Part shown: positions 25,397-34,262 of the stretch, in pieces | How the letters are laid out: each line of letters opens with the position of its first letter | Position numbering within the stretch: the stretch's first letter is position 1 | Assembly: GCF_003206065.1 (NCBI RefSeq) | Contig: NZ_PZJQ01000002.1 | Span: forward strand, 835,883 to 899,882 | Length of the DNA stretch: 64,000 nucleotides | Direction of reading: 5' to 3' | Source: Salinicola halimionae | GTDB taxonomy: Bacteria > Pseudomonadota > Gammaproteobacteria > Pseudomonadales > Halomonadaceae | Made by a program: the position numbers and the translations under genes | Notes under the pieces: model-generated | Databases searched by the model: none | What the model was told of the DNA's origin: nothing | Seen by the model: only the letters and a program-made list of their open reading frames with translations

Positions 25397-25423
25397 GCGG
25401 CCCGAGCGGTTGGCTCGGGCCGC
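25397..25423. terminator. GC-rich hairpin downstream of HAD phosphatase gene
   Basis: A perfect 11-bp stem, GCGGCCCGAGC and its complement with a 5-base loop, lies 56 bp beyond the stop of the reverse-strand HAD gene. There is no T-run, so a termination role is likely but weakly supported. Confidence 0.5.
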
Positions 25424-25478
25424 GATGACTCTTGTCGGGCTATAAAGTGCCGCGAACCTCAGTCAGTTCGAAAGACGA

Positions 25479-26159
25479 CTAAAAATTACCGACGGCAAGC
25501 GAGGGGATGAGCTTGTCGATCACGCCGGGCAACTCGCGCATGTCGCGGATGCCGATAGCGCCGGCAGGAGTGGGTTCGTGATCGGCGAAGCGATTGATAT
25601 GCACGACCCGCATGCCCGCCGCCAGCGCCGCGCGGACGCCGACCTGAGCATCGTCGATCACGATGCAATCGGCCGGATCGAAGCCCATGTCGCGTCCGGC
25701 ATGAAGGAACAGGCCCGGCGCCGGTTTCCAGCTACCCACGGTATAGGCGCTGTAGATATGGTCGCCGAAGAAGCCGCGCAGGCCGGTGCTGTCCAGCGCG
25801 CGACGAATCTTGGCTTCGGGGCCATTGGAGGCGACACAGCGCGGCAGTGAACCCAGGGCATCCAGCGCTTCCGATACCCCGGCGATCGGTTCGAGCTCGT
25901 CCAGCATGCGCTCGTGCATCTCTTGACGCATTGCCGTCTCGATATGCTGACGGACGGGGTCGTCGAGTTGACCATGCACGCGCTCCAGATGAGAAACGAT
26001 GCTGGCAAATCGCGCGCCGCGGAAATCCGTCATGTAATCATTGGCCTGAAAGGGCAGGCCGGCCTGATTCAAATACTTCGCCATGACTTCGGCTAGCAGA
26101 GGTTCACTGTCGACCAGAGTACCGTCGCAGTCGAATAGCAGGCAGAGGGGATCGGGCAT
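25479..26159 (-). CDS. HAD-superfamily phosphatase (YieH-like)
   Basis: A 226-residue haloacid dehalogenase-type hydrolase, predicted to dephosphorylate a small phosphometabolite. Motif I DCDGTLVDSEP carries the nucleophile Asp and the acid/base Asp. Motif II is VASNGPEAK, motif III has Lys in SWKPAPG, and motif IV is CIVIDDAQVGVRAALAAGM. The alpha-helical cap spans about residues 15-85. It resembles E. coli YieH (6-phosphogluconate phosphatase) in cap and length, but the substrate is not proven. It is monocistronic. Confidence 0.85.
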   Translation of the reverse strand: MPDPLCLLFDCDGTLVDSEPLLAEVMAKYLNQAGLPFQANDYMTDFRGARFASIVSHLERVHGQLDDPVRQHIETAMRQEMHERMLDELEPIAGVSEALDALGSLPRCVASNGPEAKIRRALDSTGLRGFFGDHIYSAYTVGSWKPAPGLFLHAGRDMGFDPADCIVIDDAQVGVRAALAAGMRVVHINRFADHEPTPAGAIGIRDMRELPGVIDKLIPSLAVGNF

Positions 26160-26506
26160 GATGGGCCGCCTCGAGGGCGTTGTCAGTGGATAAGAACGCG
26201 GGCCGCTGCTGAGTCGGTTTACCGCTGAATGACTCCAGTCCTGTCGTTATCGGCACCGCAATCGAAAGATAAAGGATTACGGAACACTGTTTTCAATCTA
26301 ATTATCCAACTTTAGTCGCCCCGGCGTCGATTGACAAGCCGGAGCGAGGGTATCCCCATAAATTGCACACTTTATGAGCGCTCGATTTCAGCCCGCGTCC
26401 GGGCCGAAAGTCTGAGGCAGATAGAGAAATTCGAATGGACGGGAAACGGGCATCAGAGCGAGGCCGGCGATCCACCTGCCGATCGCCTGCCTCGAGTAGC
26501 CTGTGG
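26160..26506. other. intergenic region without recognisable feature
   Basis: This 347-bp gap lies between the HAD gene start and the end of the ghrB-like gene. It has an AT-rich centre (about 26270-26315), which may hold the HAD promoter. No RNA gene, repeat or plausible small gene was recognised. Confidence 0.5.
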
Positions 26507-27493
26507 TCAGGCGAAGCGACCCTTCCAGGCCTCCTCGTTGAACGGGCTGAGCGGACGCTTGCCATCCAGCGCCAGCAGAATGTTGTCCACTGCGCGTTGA
26601 GCCATGGCGGTGCGGGTTTCATGGGTAGCGGAGCCGATATGTGGCAGCGCCACCACGTTGGGCATCTTCGGCAGCGGCGAGTCTGCCTGCAGCGGTTCCT
26701 GTTCGAACACGTCGAGACCGGCGCCGCGAATCTGGCCGCTCTCGAGCGCTTTGATCATGGCCTGTTCGTCGACCACCTGGCCGCGCGAGATATTGATGAA
26801 AATGGCACTGTCTCGCATCAGCTCGAACTCGCGGGCGCCGATCAGCTGACGAGTCTCCGGCGTCAGCGGCACGATGGCGCAGACGAAGTCGGAGGTCTCG
26901 AGCAGCTCGTCCAGTTCGCAGTGGCGAGCGCCCAATTCCGCTTCCAGCTCGGGTTTGGGCGAGGCCTTGGCGTAAAGAATCTTCATGCCGAAACCGAGCG
27001 CCCCACGACGTGCCACTGCCTGGCCGATACGTCCGAATCCGACCATGCCCAGCGTCTTGCCATGCACATCGCTGCCGAACTGATCAGGTCCGATGCTGGA
27101 CTTCCAGTCGCCGCGCTTGACGTACTCGGCCAGCTCGACCACTCGCCGGGCGCTCGCCATGATCAACGAAAAGCCGGTGTCGGCGGTGGTCTCGGTGAGT
27201 ACGTCCGGCGTGTTGCAGAGCAGAATGCCGCGCTTCGTCAGTTCATTCACCGGGTAGTTGTCCACCCCGACCGAAATACTGGCGACCGCTTCCAGGTTGG
27301 GCGCCGCATCGAGCAATTCCGGGGTCAGATTGACGCCTGCGCCAATCAGTCCGTGGGCTTGGCCCAATGCTTCGCGAAATGCCGGATCGTCGGGTGACTC
27401 CAGCTTGGCGAAGTAGTCGACATGGAACTGGCTGCGGAGCTGGTCGAGTTGCTGGTCGTTAAGGCGACGGTACGCCAGGATGCGCTTGCTCAT
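26507..27493 (-). CDS. ghrB: 2-hydroxyacid dehydrogenase, glyoxylate/2-ketogluconate reductase type
   Basis: A 328-residue NAD(P)H-dependent reductase of the D-isomer 2-hydroxyacid dehydrogenase family. The nucleotide-binding motif GMVGFGRIGQAVARR is central. The catalytic Arg is in NISRGQVVD and the catalytic His in LPHIGSATHETR. Length and pattern (ISVGVDNYPVNELTKRGI) fit GhrB, which reduces glyoxylate, hydroxypyruvate and 2-ketogluconate. The start at 27493 gives the normal N terminus. With kdgK in the same window it hints at sugar-acid use (inference). Confidence 0.87.
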   Translation of the reverse strand: MSKRILAYRRLNDQQLDQLRSQFHVDYFAKLESPDDPAFREALGQAHGLIGAGVNLTPELLDAAPNLEAVASISVGVDNYPVNELTKRGILLCNTPDVLTETTADTGFSLIMASARRVVELAEYVKRGDWKSSIGPDQFGSDVHGKTLGMVGFGRIGQAVARRGALGFGMKILYAKASPKPELEAELGARHCELDELLETSDFVCAIVPLTPETRQLIGAREFELMRDSAIFINISRGQVVDEQAMIKALESGQIRGAGLDVFEQEPLQADSPLPKMPNVVALPHIGSATHETRTAMAQRAVDNILLALDGKRPLSPFNEEAWKGRFA

Positions 27494-27756
27494 GAAAGAC
27501 TCTCCGGCTGAAAGAGGCGGAATACCCGCGGGAGAAGATGTCATCGCCCGCGAAACGAGGGACGCACGAGCTTACCGACAAACCCGGGCGCTTGATGCAA
27601 TGCTTCGACGAAAGTCTAGTTCGCCGAAACCCGACAGGCGAAACCCCGTGACGGCTCCGCTCGCCCCGGAGTGAGGTTGCGGCAGGTGTTATGGCTGCTG
27701 TCGTGAGCGGAACGTTGTAATGTGGCAGGGGTACTCCTGATGATCGAGGCAAGGTG

Positions 27757-29007
27757 ATGCAAGCGGACGTTCTGGTGCTCGGGGCCGGCATGATTGGTGT
27801 ATCGACGGCACTACAGTTGCAGCGGCGTGGTAAACAGGTCGCGCTGATCGATCGGCGAGCGCCGGGCGAAGAGACTTCCTACGGCAATGCCGGGCTCATT
27901 CAACGTGAGGCCGTCGAACCCTATCCGTTCCCGCACGACAGCCGCATGATCTTCAAGGTCATGCGCAAGGGTGGCATCGACGTCAATTATCACTCGCTGG
28001 CGCTGCCGACCCTGGCATCCCCGCTGGCGCAGTACTGGTGGTGGTCATCCCCGTCGCGCTACGCCCGCGTGGCACGGGAGTACAGCCGGCTGATCGAGCA
28101 CTGCCTGAGCGAGCACGAAAGTCTGATGCAGGAGTCCGACACCGAAGCGCTGGTTCGCCGGACCGGTTGGCGCACGGCGTTTCGCACGCCGGCCGCCATG
28201 GCCTCCGGTATTGCCCATGCGGAGAGGCTACAGCAGGAATATGGCGTCGAGCACACGATCGTTGACGGTGCTGAACTCAGCCGGCTGGAACCGGGCCTCC
28301 GACGCGAGATGGCCGGCGCGGTGCATTGGACGCAACCCTGGTCGGTGCGCGATCCCGGCGCGTTGGTGGCCGGATACGCCGAACTCTTCCAGCAGCGAGG
28401 CGGCCATTTCGTCAGCGGCGACGCGACGACCCTGTCAGCAACGACACTGTCGCGGCAGGGCAACGGTTGGCGCGTCACCACCCAGGAAGGGACTATCGAT
28501 GCCGAACAGGCGGTGATCGCACTTGGCCCCTGGTCGGACACGCTGACGCGGCGACTGGGCTACCGCCTGCCGCTGTTCGTCAAGCGCGGCTACCACCGCC
28601 ATTACGTCATGGAAAAACCGCTCAGCATGGCAATGCTGGACGCCGAGAACGGCATCATGCTGGCGCCGATGAACCGCGGTTTGAGGATTACGACCGGGGC
28701 TGAATTCGCACGTCTCGATGCGCGTGCCACGCCGCTGCAATCGGGCAAGGCCGAGGTCGCGGCGCGCCAGATACTCGATCTGGGTGAGTCGGTCGAAACG
28801 TCATCGTGGCTGGGTGCGCGGCCCTGCACCAGCGACATGAAACCGGTCATCGGGCCGGCGCCCAAGCATCCGGGACTGTGGCTGCATTTCGGTCATGCCC
28901 ATCAGGGCTTTACCCTGGGTCCGGCTTCAGGGCGCCTGCTGGCGGAGATGATCTGCGGTGAGACGCCGTATATCGATCCTGCGCCCTATGCCGCGACGCG
29001 GTTCTGA
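27757..29007 (+). CDS. FAD-dependent oxidoreductase, DadA-like
   Basis: A 416-residue flavoprotein of the DAO/DadA family, predicted to oxidise a D-amino acid or a related amine or acid. The N-terminal Rossmann motif VLVLGAGMIGVSTALQLQRRG is split here as VLVLGAGMIGVSTALQL plus QRRG. Next comes SYGNAGLIQ, as in D-amino acid dehydrogenases, and the C-terminal FAD contact HFGHAHQGFTLGPASGRLLAE. The start ATG at 27757 is preferred over the GTG at 27754 because of spacing from GAGGCAAGG. It ends convergently with msrQ; the substrate is open. Confidence 0.85.
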   Translation: MQADVLVLGAGMIGVSTALQLQRRGKQVALIDRRAPGEETSYGNAGLIQREAVEPYPFPHDSRMIFKVMRKGGIDVNYHSLALPTLASPLAQYWWWSSPSRYARVAREYSRLIEHCLSEHESLMQESDTEALVRRTGWRTAFRTPAAMASGIAHAERLQQEYGVEHTIVDGAELSRLEPGLRREMAGAVHWTQPWSVRDPGALVAGYAELFQQRGGHFVSGDATTLSATTLSRQGNGWRVTTQEGTIDAEQAVIALGPWSDTLTRRLGYRLPLFVKRGYHRHYVMEKPLSMAMLDAENGIMLAPMNRGLRITTGAEFARLDARATPLQSGKAEVAARQILDLGESVETSSWLGARPCTSDMKPVIGPAPKHPGLWLHFGHAHQGFTLGPASGRLLAEMICGETPYIDPAPYAATRF

Positions 29008-29041
29008 ACGCGAGATTTCGGAGAGATTCTCGGTGAGCGTC

Positions 29042-29680
29042 TCAGGCATGAGCCCGCTTGGACCGCTTGGCGAGTTGGCGGGCTTTCGGCAGCTGTCTGG
29101 CGATGGGCGGAATGCGCAGAATCATCAGCAGCGCGCCGACGGCGGCGTAGAGAACCCACTGTTCCATGTCGGCGCGCACGACCCAGAGGAAGTGCAACAA
29201 CCCCAGCCCGAGCACCAGGTAGACGATCTTGTGCAGGGGCTTCCAGCGTTTGCCCAGCTTGCGCATGGACCACTTGTTGGAAGTCACCCCCATGATGACG
29301 AGCCCGAGCAGTGCCAGCATGCCGACGATGATATAGGGGCGGCGCACGATCTCGCTGCCTAGCCGGGACAGATCCAGTCCGAGGATGAAGACGGCGTAGC
29401 AGAACAGGTGCGCCACGGCGTAGGCTAGCGTCCACAGGCCGAGCTGGCGCCGGATCAGCGTGAAGCCTTTCCAGCGCGTCAGCTTGGTCAGCGGCGTCAG
29501 GCTGAGCGTCAGCAGCAGCATCCACAGGATACCCTGACCGATATTGAGCAAAAGATATTTCCCCGGCTCCGGGCCGGCGGCGTTGATTGCCACCTGATAG
29601 CCCCAGTAGACCAGCGGCACCAGCGCAGCGAAGAACACCGCGATGCGCCACAGCGTGAACGTGTAGCGGGGCATCGGCAT
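29042..29680 (-). CDS. msrQ: MsrQ, haem-binding membrane subunit of the MsrPQ system
   Basis: A 212-residue integral membrane protein with about six helices. It passes electrons from the quinone pool to periplasmic MsrP. Haem-ligand histidines are visible in LAYAVAHLFCYAVF, WKPLHKIVYLVLGLGLLHFLWVV, and the conserved RRQLGLWTLAYA block is present. The ATG overlaps the msrP stop by one base, so the pair is translationally coupled. Two in-frame ATGs (29680 and 29674) are possible starts. Confidence 0.93.
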   Translation of the reverse strand: MPMPRYTFTLWRIAVFFAALVPLVYWGYQVAINAAGPEPGKYLLLNIGQGILWMLLLTLSLTPLTKLTRWKGFTLIRRQLGLWTLAYAVAHLFCYAVFILGLDLSRLGSEIVRRPYIIVGMLALLGLVIMGVTSNKWSMRKLGKRWKPLHKIVYLVLGLGLLHFLWVVRADMEQWVLYAAVGALLMILRIPPIARQLPKARQLAKRSKRAHA

Positions 29681-30699
29681 TAGAAATTCTTCCTCAAATC
29701 CATGCCCTGATAGAGGCTCGCGACCTCGTCGGCGTAGCCGTTGAACATCCGCGTATCGATGATGTTGGGATTGAACAGGCTGTTGGGCAGCCGACGTTCG
29801 GTGGCCTGGCTCCAGCGCGGATGATCGACCTCGGGATTCACGTTGGCGTAGAAGCCATATTCGTCCGGGGCGATCGCTTGCCACGAGTTGACCGGCTGTT
29901 CCTCGACCAGCGAGATGCGTACGATCGACTTGATGCTCTTGAAACCATACTTCCACGGTACGATCAGCCGGAAGGGGGCGCCGTTCTGATTGGGCAGCTC
30001 ACGGCCATACATGCCGAGCCCAAGAATCGCCAGCGGATGCATGGCCTCATCCATGCGCAGGCCCTCGGTGTAGGGCCAGTCGATCAGCGCGAAAGAGGAG
30101 TCCTGCCCCGGCATCTGATCCGGCGCGACCAGCGTCTCGAACTTGACGTACTTGGCCTTCGACGTGGGTTCGGCACGTTTGATGATGTCACCCAGCGGAA
30201 TCCCCAGCCATGGAATCACCATCGACCACGCCTCGACGCAGCGCAGCCGGTAGATGCGCTCCTGCAATCGAGAGGGCTTGGCGATATCCTCGAGGTCGAA
30301 GCGCCCGCCGTTGTTGACCTCGCCGTCGATCACCACGCTCCACGGCTGGGTCTTCAGCGAGTCGGCGTTGCGCGCCGGGTCGCCCTTTCCGGTGCCGAAT
30401 TCGTAGAAGTTGTTGTAGTGGGTGGCGTCATCGAACGGCGTCAGCTTGTCCAGCTGACGATCGGCTGGAACCACGCTATCCCACTCGGCCTCTTTGAGCT
30501 TGGAGTCGAACCAGCCCGGCGGATTGCCGGCCGGCACGTCCTGATAATCGGAAGCGGCGGCCTGCACGCGACCGGCAAGCATCAACCCAGCGCTGAGGCC
30601 GGCCAGACCGCCCATGAAGCGACGACGCGAGAGATAAACCGATTCCGGGGTGACGTCCGATTCGCGCAGATCGCTGGTTTTGGCAATCTTGATCAACAT
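29680..30699 (-). CDS. msrP: MsrP, periplasmic molybdoenzyme for protein methionine sulfoxide repair
   Basis: A 339-residue catalytic subunit that reduces methionine sulfoxide in periplasmic proteins. A twin-arginine signal ([15 protein letters not shown], residues about 25-45) directs export with the bound cofactor. The molybdenum-ligating Cys is in [17 protein letters not shown]. The start at 30699 follows GGAGA and keeps a short n-region before the Tat motif. It is the first gene of the msrPQ operon. This system protects envelope proteins from oxidants. Confidence 0.94.
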   Translation of the reverse strand: MLIKIAKTSDLRESDVTPESVYLSRRRFMGGLAGLSAGLMLAGRVQAAASDYQDVPAGNPPGWFDSKLKEAEWDSVVPADRQLDKLTPFDDATHYNNFYEFGTGKGDPARNADSLKTQPWSVVIDGEVNNGGRFDLEDIAKPSRLQERIYRLRCVEAWSMVIPWLGIPLGDIIKRAEPTSKAKYVKFETLVAPDQMPGQDSSFALIDWPYTEGLRMDEAMHPLAILGLGMYGRELPNQNGAPFRLIVPWKYGFKSIKSIVRISLVEEQPVNSWQAIAPDEYGFYANVNPEVDHPRWSQATERRLPNSLFNPNIIDTRMFNGYADEVASLYQGMDLRKNF

Positions 30700-30871
30700 G
30701 ATGAGTCTCCAACCGCCAACAGTGGCATGTCGTGGATACGCGGGTAGCACGCCGGTGGATGCGCACTACCCCTGCGGTGCGTGCGAAGCATGCTATCGAG
30801 TCCCGTATGACGCTTAGTCTAGGTGATCTATTCCCGCAGCCGATATCAAATCGGCAAAGGCCTCGAGCGAA

Positions 30872-32251
30872 TCAGATCACGCCCAGCCATCGCCACCAGA
30901 CGAAATCCAGCGGCCACAGCAGCAGTATCGTGATGACTGCCAGCGGCAACGTGATACGCATGGCCTGGCGAATGGTCACGCCGGATGTGAGCAGGCCGAT
31001 GATCAGCGGCGGCGACTGATAGGGAAATACCACGGTCGAGAAGCCGATGACCTGGGACATCACCACGGCGGAGGGTGACCATCCGGTAACGTCGGCCAAT
31101 TGTGGCGCCAGCGGCATCATCACCGCGGGGACGCCGGGCAGCGTGACGAGCATGCCCAGCACCGTGGCGATCAGCGAAAGCCAGGCGAAGTTGCCGGCGG
31201 TGGCTTCCGGCGACAGCGGCAGCACGTCGAGAAGCCGGCCGGCGATGGCCTCGCCCAGTCCGCTCTCATGCGCCAGCGCGCCCAGGCTGACGATACCGGC
31301 CACATAGATGAACGGCTCGAGATTCATCTGCTGCAGCGGTCTGGCCGGCAGCAGGCCACTGCCGGGGAACAGGCAGGCGAGCGCAACCAGCATGCCGATC
31401 CAGGCCGGCGAGATGCCGTGCCAGGCGTCGGTCATCCACATCAACACGGCGAAGGCCAGCAGTGCGCCCATCAGGTTACCACCGCGCCCTAGCCGAGCAG
31501 ACGTCTCGGCCGTGATCGGTGACGGCGCCGCGGCACGGAACTGCCACAGAATCAGCCCCATGATCAGTACCCACTTGAGCAGCCCCAGCACGGGAAAGTG
31601 CAGCAGCAGATATTCGCCATAGCTGGGCGAGAAGCCGAGCACCGCCTCGCTGGCCCCCATCAGCACATTGTTGGGTACGTTGGCCGGCAGGATGGTGAAG
31701 GTGGGCAGGAAACTGGACATGATACCGCTGAGCAGAACGCCGGTCCGGCCGGGGTTTTCGGGGCCATAGTCGAAACGATCGGCCAGTGTCAGCAGTATTG
31801 GCACCAGCAGCACGATCCGACCCATGGCCGACGGCATGAAGAACGAAGCGATCAACCCCAGCAGGCCCACGCCAATGACCGCCTGGGGATAACCCGAGGC
31901 GAGGTGAGGCCCGATCCTGGCGGCAACCCGCTCGCCCAGGCCGGTGTGATTGATCGCGGCGCCGATCACCATGCCCGAGAATACCAGCCAGGTTGCGGCG
32001 GATTCGAAGCCGGCGAATGCCGTCGAGGCCGGAGCGACCTTGGCCACGGTACAGAGCGTGAAAAAGATCAGCGCGGTCAGCCACTGCGGTAGCCAACCGG
32101 TGGCCCATAGACCAATGCACAGCACTACCACGATGCCGGCCTGCAATACCGAGCCATCGGCGGCACCCAGCAACAGCCAACCGAGAGCGCCCAGCAGGGA
32201 AAGCAGCGAGACTCCGTGACGCCAGGGTAAAGCGGTAAGCAAAGACGACAT
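30872..32251 (-). CDS. SLC13/DASS-family anion permease
   Basis: A 459-residue membrane protein with about 11-12 helices, of the divalent anion:sodium symporter type. The first substrate-site repeat is SFFMPSAMGRIVLLVPI and the second half has LPGVPAVMMPLAPQLADVTGW. The helices WLPQWLTALIFFTLCTVA and GSGLLPARPLQQMNLEPFIYVAGIVSLG fit the family. The substrate is probably a di- or tricarboxylate, but sulfate-like anions cannot be excluded. The start at 32251 is chosen; a much longer in-frame extension has no membrane or domain support. Confidence 0.85.
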   Translation of the reverse strand: MSSLLTALPWRHGVSLLSLLGALGWLLLGAADGSVLQAGIVVVLCIGLWATGWLPQWLTALIFFTLCTVAKVAPASTAFAGFESAATWLVFSGMVIGAAINHTGLGERVAARIGPHLASGYPQAVIGVGLLGLIASFFMPSAMGRIVLLVPILLTLADRFDYGPENPGRTGVLLSGIMSSFLPTFTILPANVPNNVLMGASEAVLGFSPSYGEYLLLHFPVLGLLKWVLIMGLILWQFRAAAPSPITAETSARLGRGGNLMGALLAFAVLMWMTDAWHGISPAWIGMLVALACLFPGSGLLPARPLQQMNLEPFIYVAGIVSLGALAHESGLGEAIAGRLLDVLPLSPEATAGNFAWLSLIATVLGMLVTLPGVPAVMMPLAPQLADVTGWSPSAVVMSQVIGFSTVVFPYQSPPLIIGLLTSGVTIRQAMRITLPLAVITILLLWPLDFVWWRWLGVI

Positions 32252-32372
32252 GACGACGGATCCGGAGACGAGCGAGGCGGCAGTATAGCAGTGCCTCGGT
32301 CGCGTCTTCGTCGTATCTCGGCCTATGGTATGAGTCACACGGAATAATGTCCTGCGGAAGAGAGATGATGCT

Positions 32373-33188
32373 ATGCGAGCGATGGCGACGCTTTGCTTGA
32401 GTGGCGAACTGATGAACAAGCTCGAGGCGATCGCGCGGGCCGGATTCGATGGCGTGGAGATATTCGTCGACGATCTGCAGTCGAGTGGCCTGGCTCCGAG
32501 CGCCGTCGGTGAGCGCTGCCGCGAGCTCGACCTGACGGTCTTGGCGCTGCAGCCGTTTCGCGATGCCGAGGCGCTACCGCCCGTGCTGCATCGGAAGATG
32601 TTGGACGACGTCAAACACCACTTCGATACCTTGGCCGAACTCGGTGGGGACTTTCTGCTGGCCTGCAGCACGACGCGGGAAGACGCATCGAGCGATCCTC
32701 TACGTGCTGCCGGGACCCTGAACGATCTGGCGATGCTGGCCGCCGAGCGGAAGATGCGAGTGGGCTACGAGGCGTTGGCCTGGGGCCGCCACGTCTTCGA
32801 TTATCGAGACGCCTGGCAGATCGTTCAGCAGGCCGATCATCCGGCGCTGAGCATCGTCCTCGACAGTTATCACATCCTGGCTCGCGAGCTCGAACTCGAA
32901 ACGCTCGCGTCGATTCCCGGCGACAGGATCGGCCTGGTACAGCTGGCCGACTCGCCGTGGCCGCGCGGGCAAGACCTGCAAGCGCTGAGTCGCCATCGAC
33001 GCGCGTTTCCCGGCGACGGCGAATTACCCCTTGAACGTTTTCTGATGGCGCTCGATCAGACCGGATATCAGGGGCCGCTGTCACTTGAGGTCTTCAGCGA
33101 TGCGCTCGCGGTCATGCCGACGGGGATGGCTGCGCTTCAGGGCAAGCACGCGCTGGAGTCGCTGCTGGCATCGAAAAATAGAAAATAG
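32373..33188 (+). CDS. 3-dehydroshikimate dehydratase-like TIM-barrel enzyme
   Basis: A 271-residue xylose-isomerase-like TIM barrel. It follows the N-terminal domain of bacterial AroZ/QuiC-type 3-dehydroshikimate dehydratase closely: ATLCLSGELMNKLEAIARAGF then DGVEIFVDDL, LALQPFRD, VGYEALAWGRHVFDY, LSIVLDSYHIL, GLVQLADSPW, and GPLSLEVFSD. The metal-binding Glu, Asp, Gln and Glu of that fold are in these blocks. The enzyme would convert 3-dehydroshikimate to protocatechuate. It lacks the C-terminal dioxygenase-like domain of the longer Pseudomonas forms. The neighbouring MHS carrier suits shikimate or quinate uptake (inference). Confidence 0.75.
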   Translation: MRAMATLCLSGELMNKLEAIARAGFDGVEIFVDDLQSSGLAPSAVGERCRELDLTVLALQPFRDAEALPPVLHRKMLDDVKHHFDTLAELGGDFLLACSTTREDASSDPLRAAGTLNDLAMLAAERKMRVGYEALAWGRHVFDYRDAWQIVQQADHPALSIVLDSYHILARELELETLASIPGDRIGLVQLADSPWPRGQDLQALSRHRRAFPGDGELPLERFLMALDQTGYQGPLSLEVFSDALAVMPTGMAALQGKHALESLLASKNRK

Positions 33189-33203
33189 AGAGTCTGGCGC
33201 GCC

Positions 33204-34187
33204 CTACATCAGCCACAGATGGCTCAACCAGATGCCCAGTGCCAAGGTCAGCGCAGAGAGGATCGTGGCCATCACCATCGCCGCCGTACCTAGCTCGCCG
33301 AATCCATAGCGCTGACCGAGCAGCGGGTACATCGAAAGCATCGGTGCACAGGCGAAAACGATGGCGGCGGTGGCGAACAACGGATCGAGACCCGGCATCA
33401 GCACTACCATCAGCAGCACGCAGAGCGGATGCAGGGTGAGCTTGGTGAGCGCGATTCGAGTCACGCGCTTGACCATGCCGCGCACTCGCAGGCCGCACAG
33501 CGTTCCGCCGATCACGAACAGCGCCACCGGCGATGACGAGGCGGCGAGCATCTCCAGCACCCGGGCAATAGGAGCCGGCGGATGCAGGTCCAGGGCAGCG
33601 AGCAGCGTGCCCACGGCGATGGCGATGATCAGTGGATGGCGAAGAATACGCAGTGCAACCGGTTTCACCGTCGCCCAAACGCCGCTCTGGGCCTGGCGGC
33701 CAAGCTCGGCAAGCACCAGTGCCGTGGGGATCACCAGTAGATTCTCGATCAGCATGTTGAGCGCCAGGGCGATGCCTGCCGTGGGGCCGACTACCAGCAC
33801 CGCCACCGGATAGCCGATGAAGCCGCTATTGGAGGCCGAGGTGCCCAGGGCGTACATCGCCCGACGTTCCAGCGGCGCGTTGCCACGCAGCGTCACCAGA
33901 CCGAAGGTGATGGCGAAGGCGAGCCCGGAACCCAGCCCGTAGACGAGCAGGTACGGCACATTGAAGACCTCGCCCAGCGGGCGTTCCAGCAGCGCCTGGA
34001 TGACCAGGGCGGGTAGGGCGATATTGATGACGTATCGCCCCATGCCCTGGATGTGGGCCTTGTCGACGACACGCTTGAGCACGGCCAGATAGCCGATGCC
34101 CAGCAGGATGAAGATGGGAATGATGGCGCCAAGAATGGTATTCACGAAGCTCTGATCACTGCGAATTAGACTTATGCCTAATAGCAT
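33204..34187 (-). CDS. AEC-family transporter
   Basis: A 327-residue membrane protein of the auxin efflux carrier family with ten helices. Bacterial members move malate, malonate or other organic acids. The N-terminal repeat IPIFILLGIGYLAVLKR and the central GTSASNSGFIGYPVAVLVVGPTAGIALALNM region are typical. The start is uncertain: ATG 34187 is given, and GTG 34145 (before NTILGAIIPIF) would match relatives equally well. It is convergent with the dehydratase-like gene, only 15 bp apart. Confidence 0.82.
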   Translation of the reverse strand: MLLGISLIRSDQSFVNTILGAIIPIFILLGIGYLAVLKRVVDKAHIQGMGRYVINIALPALVIQALLERPLGEVFNVPYLLVYGLGSGLAFAITFGLVTLRGNAPLERRAMYALGTSASNSGFIGYPVAVLVVGPTAGIALALNMLIENLLVIPTALVLAELGRQAQSGVWATVKPVALRILRHPLIIAIAVGTLLAALDLHPPAPIARVLEMLAASSSPVALFVIGGTLCGLRVRGMVKRVTRIALTKLTLHPLCVLLMVVLMPGLDPLFATAAIVFACAPMLSMYPLLGQRYGFGELGTAAMVMATILSALTLALGIWLSHLWLM

Positions 34188-34262
34188 GAGCCCGGGACGG
34201 GCCACCGGCAAGTGGATTCACTCACGCGATGCCCGCCATAATCGATCAGCAGATGTTCAGGC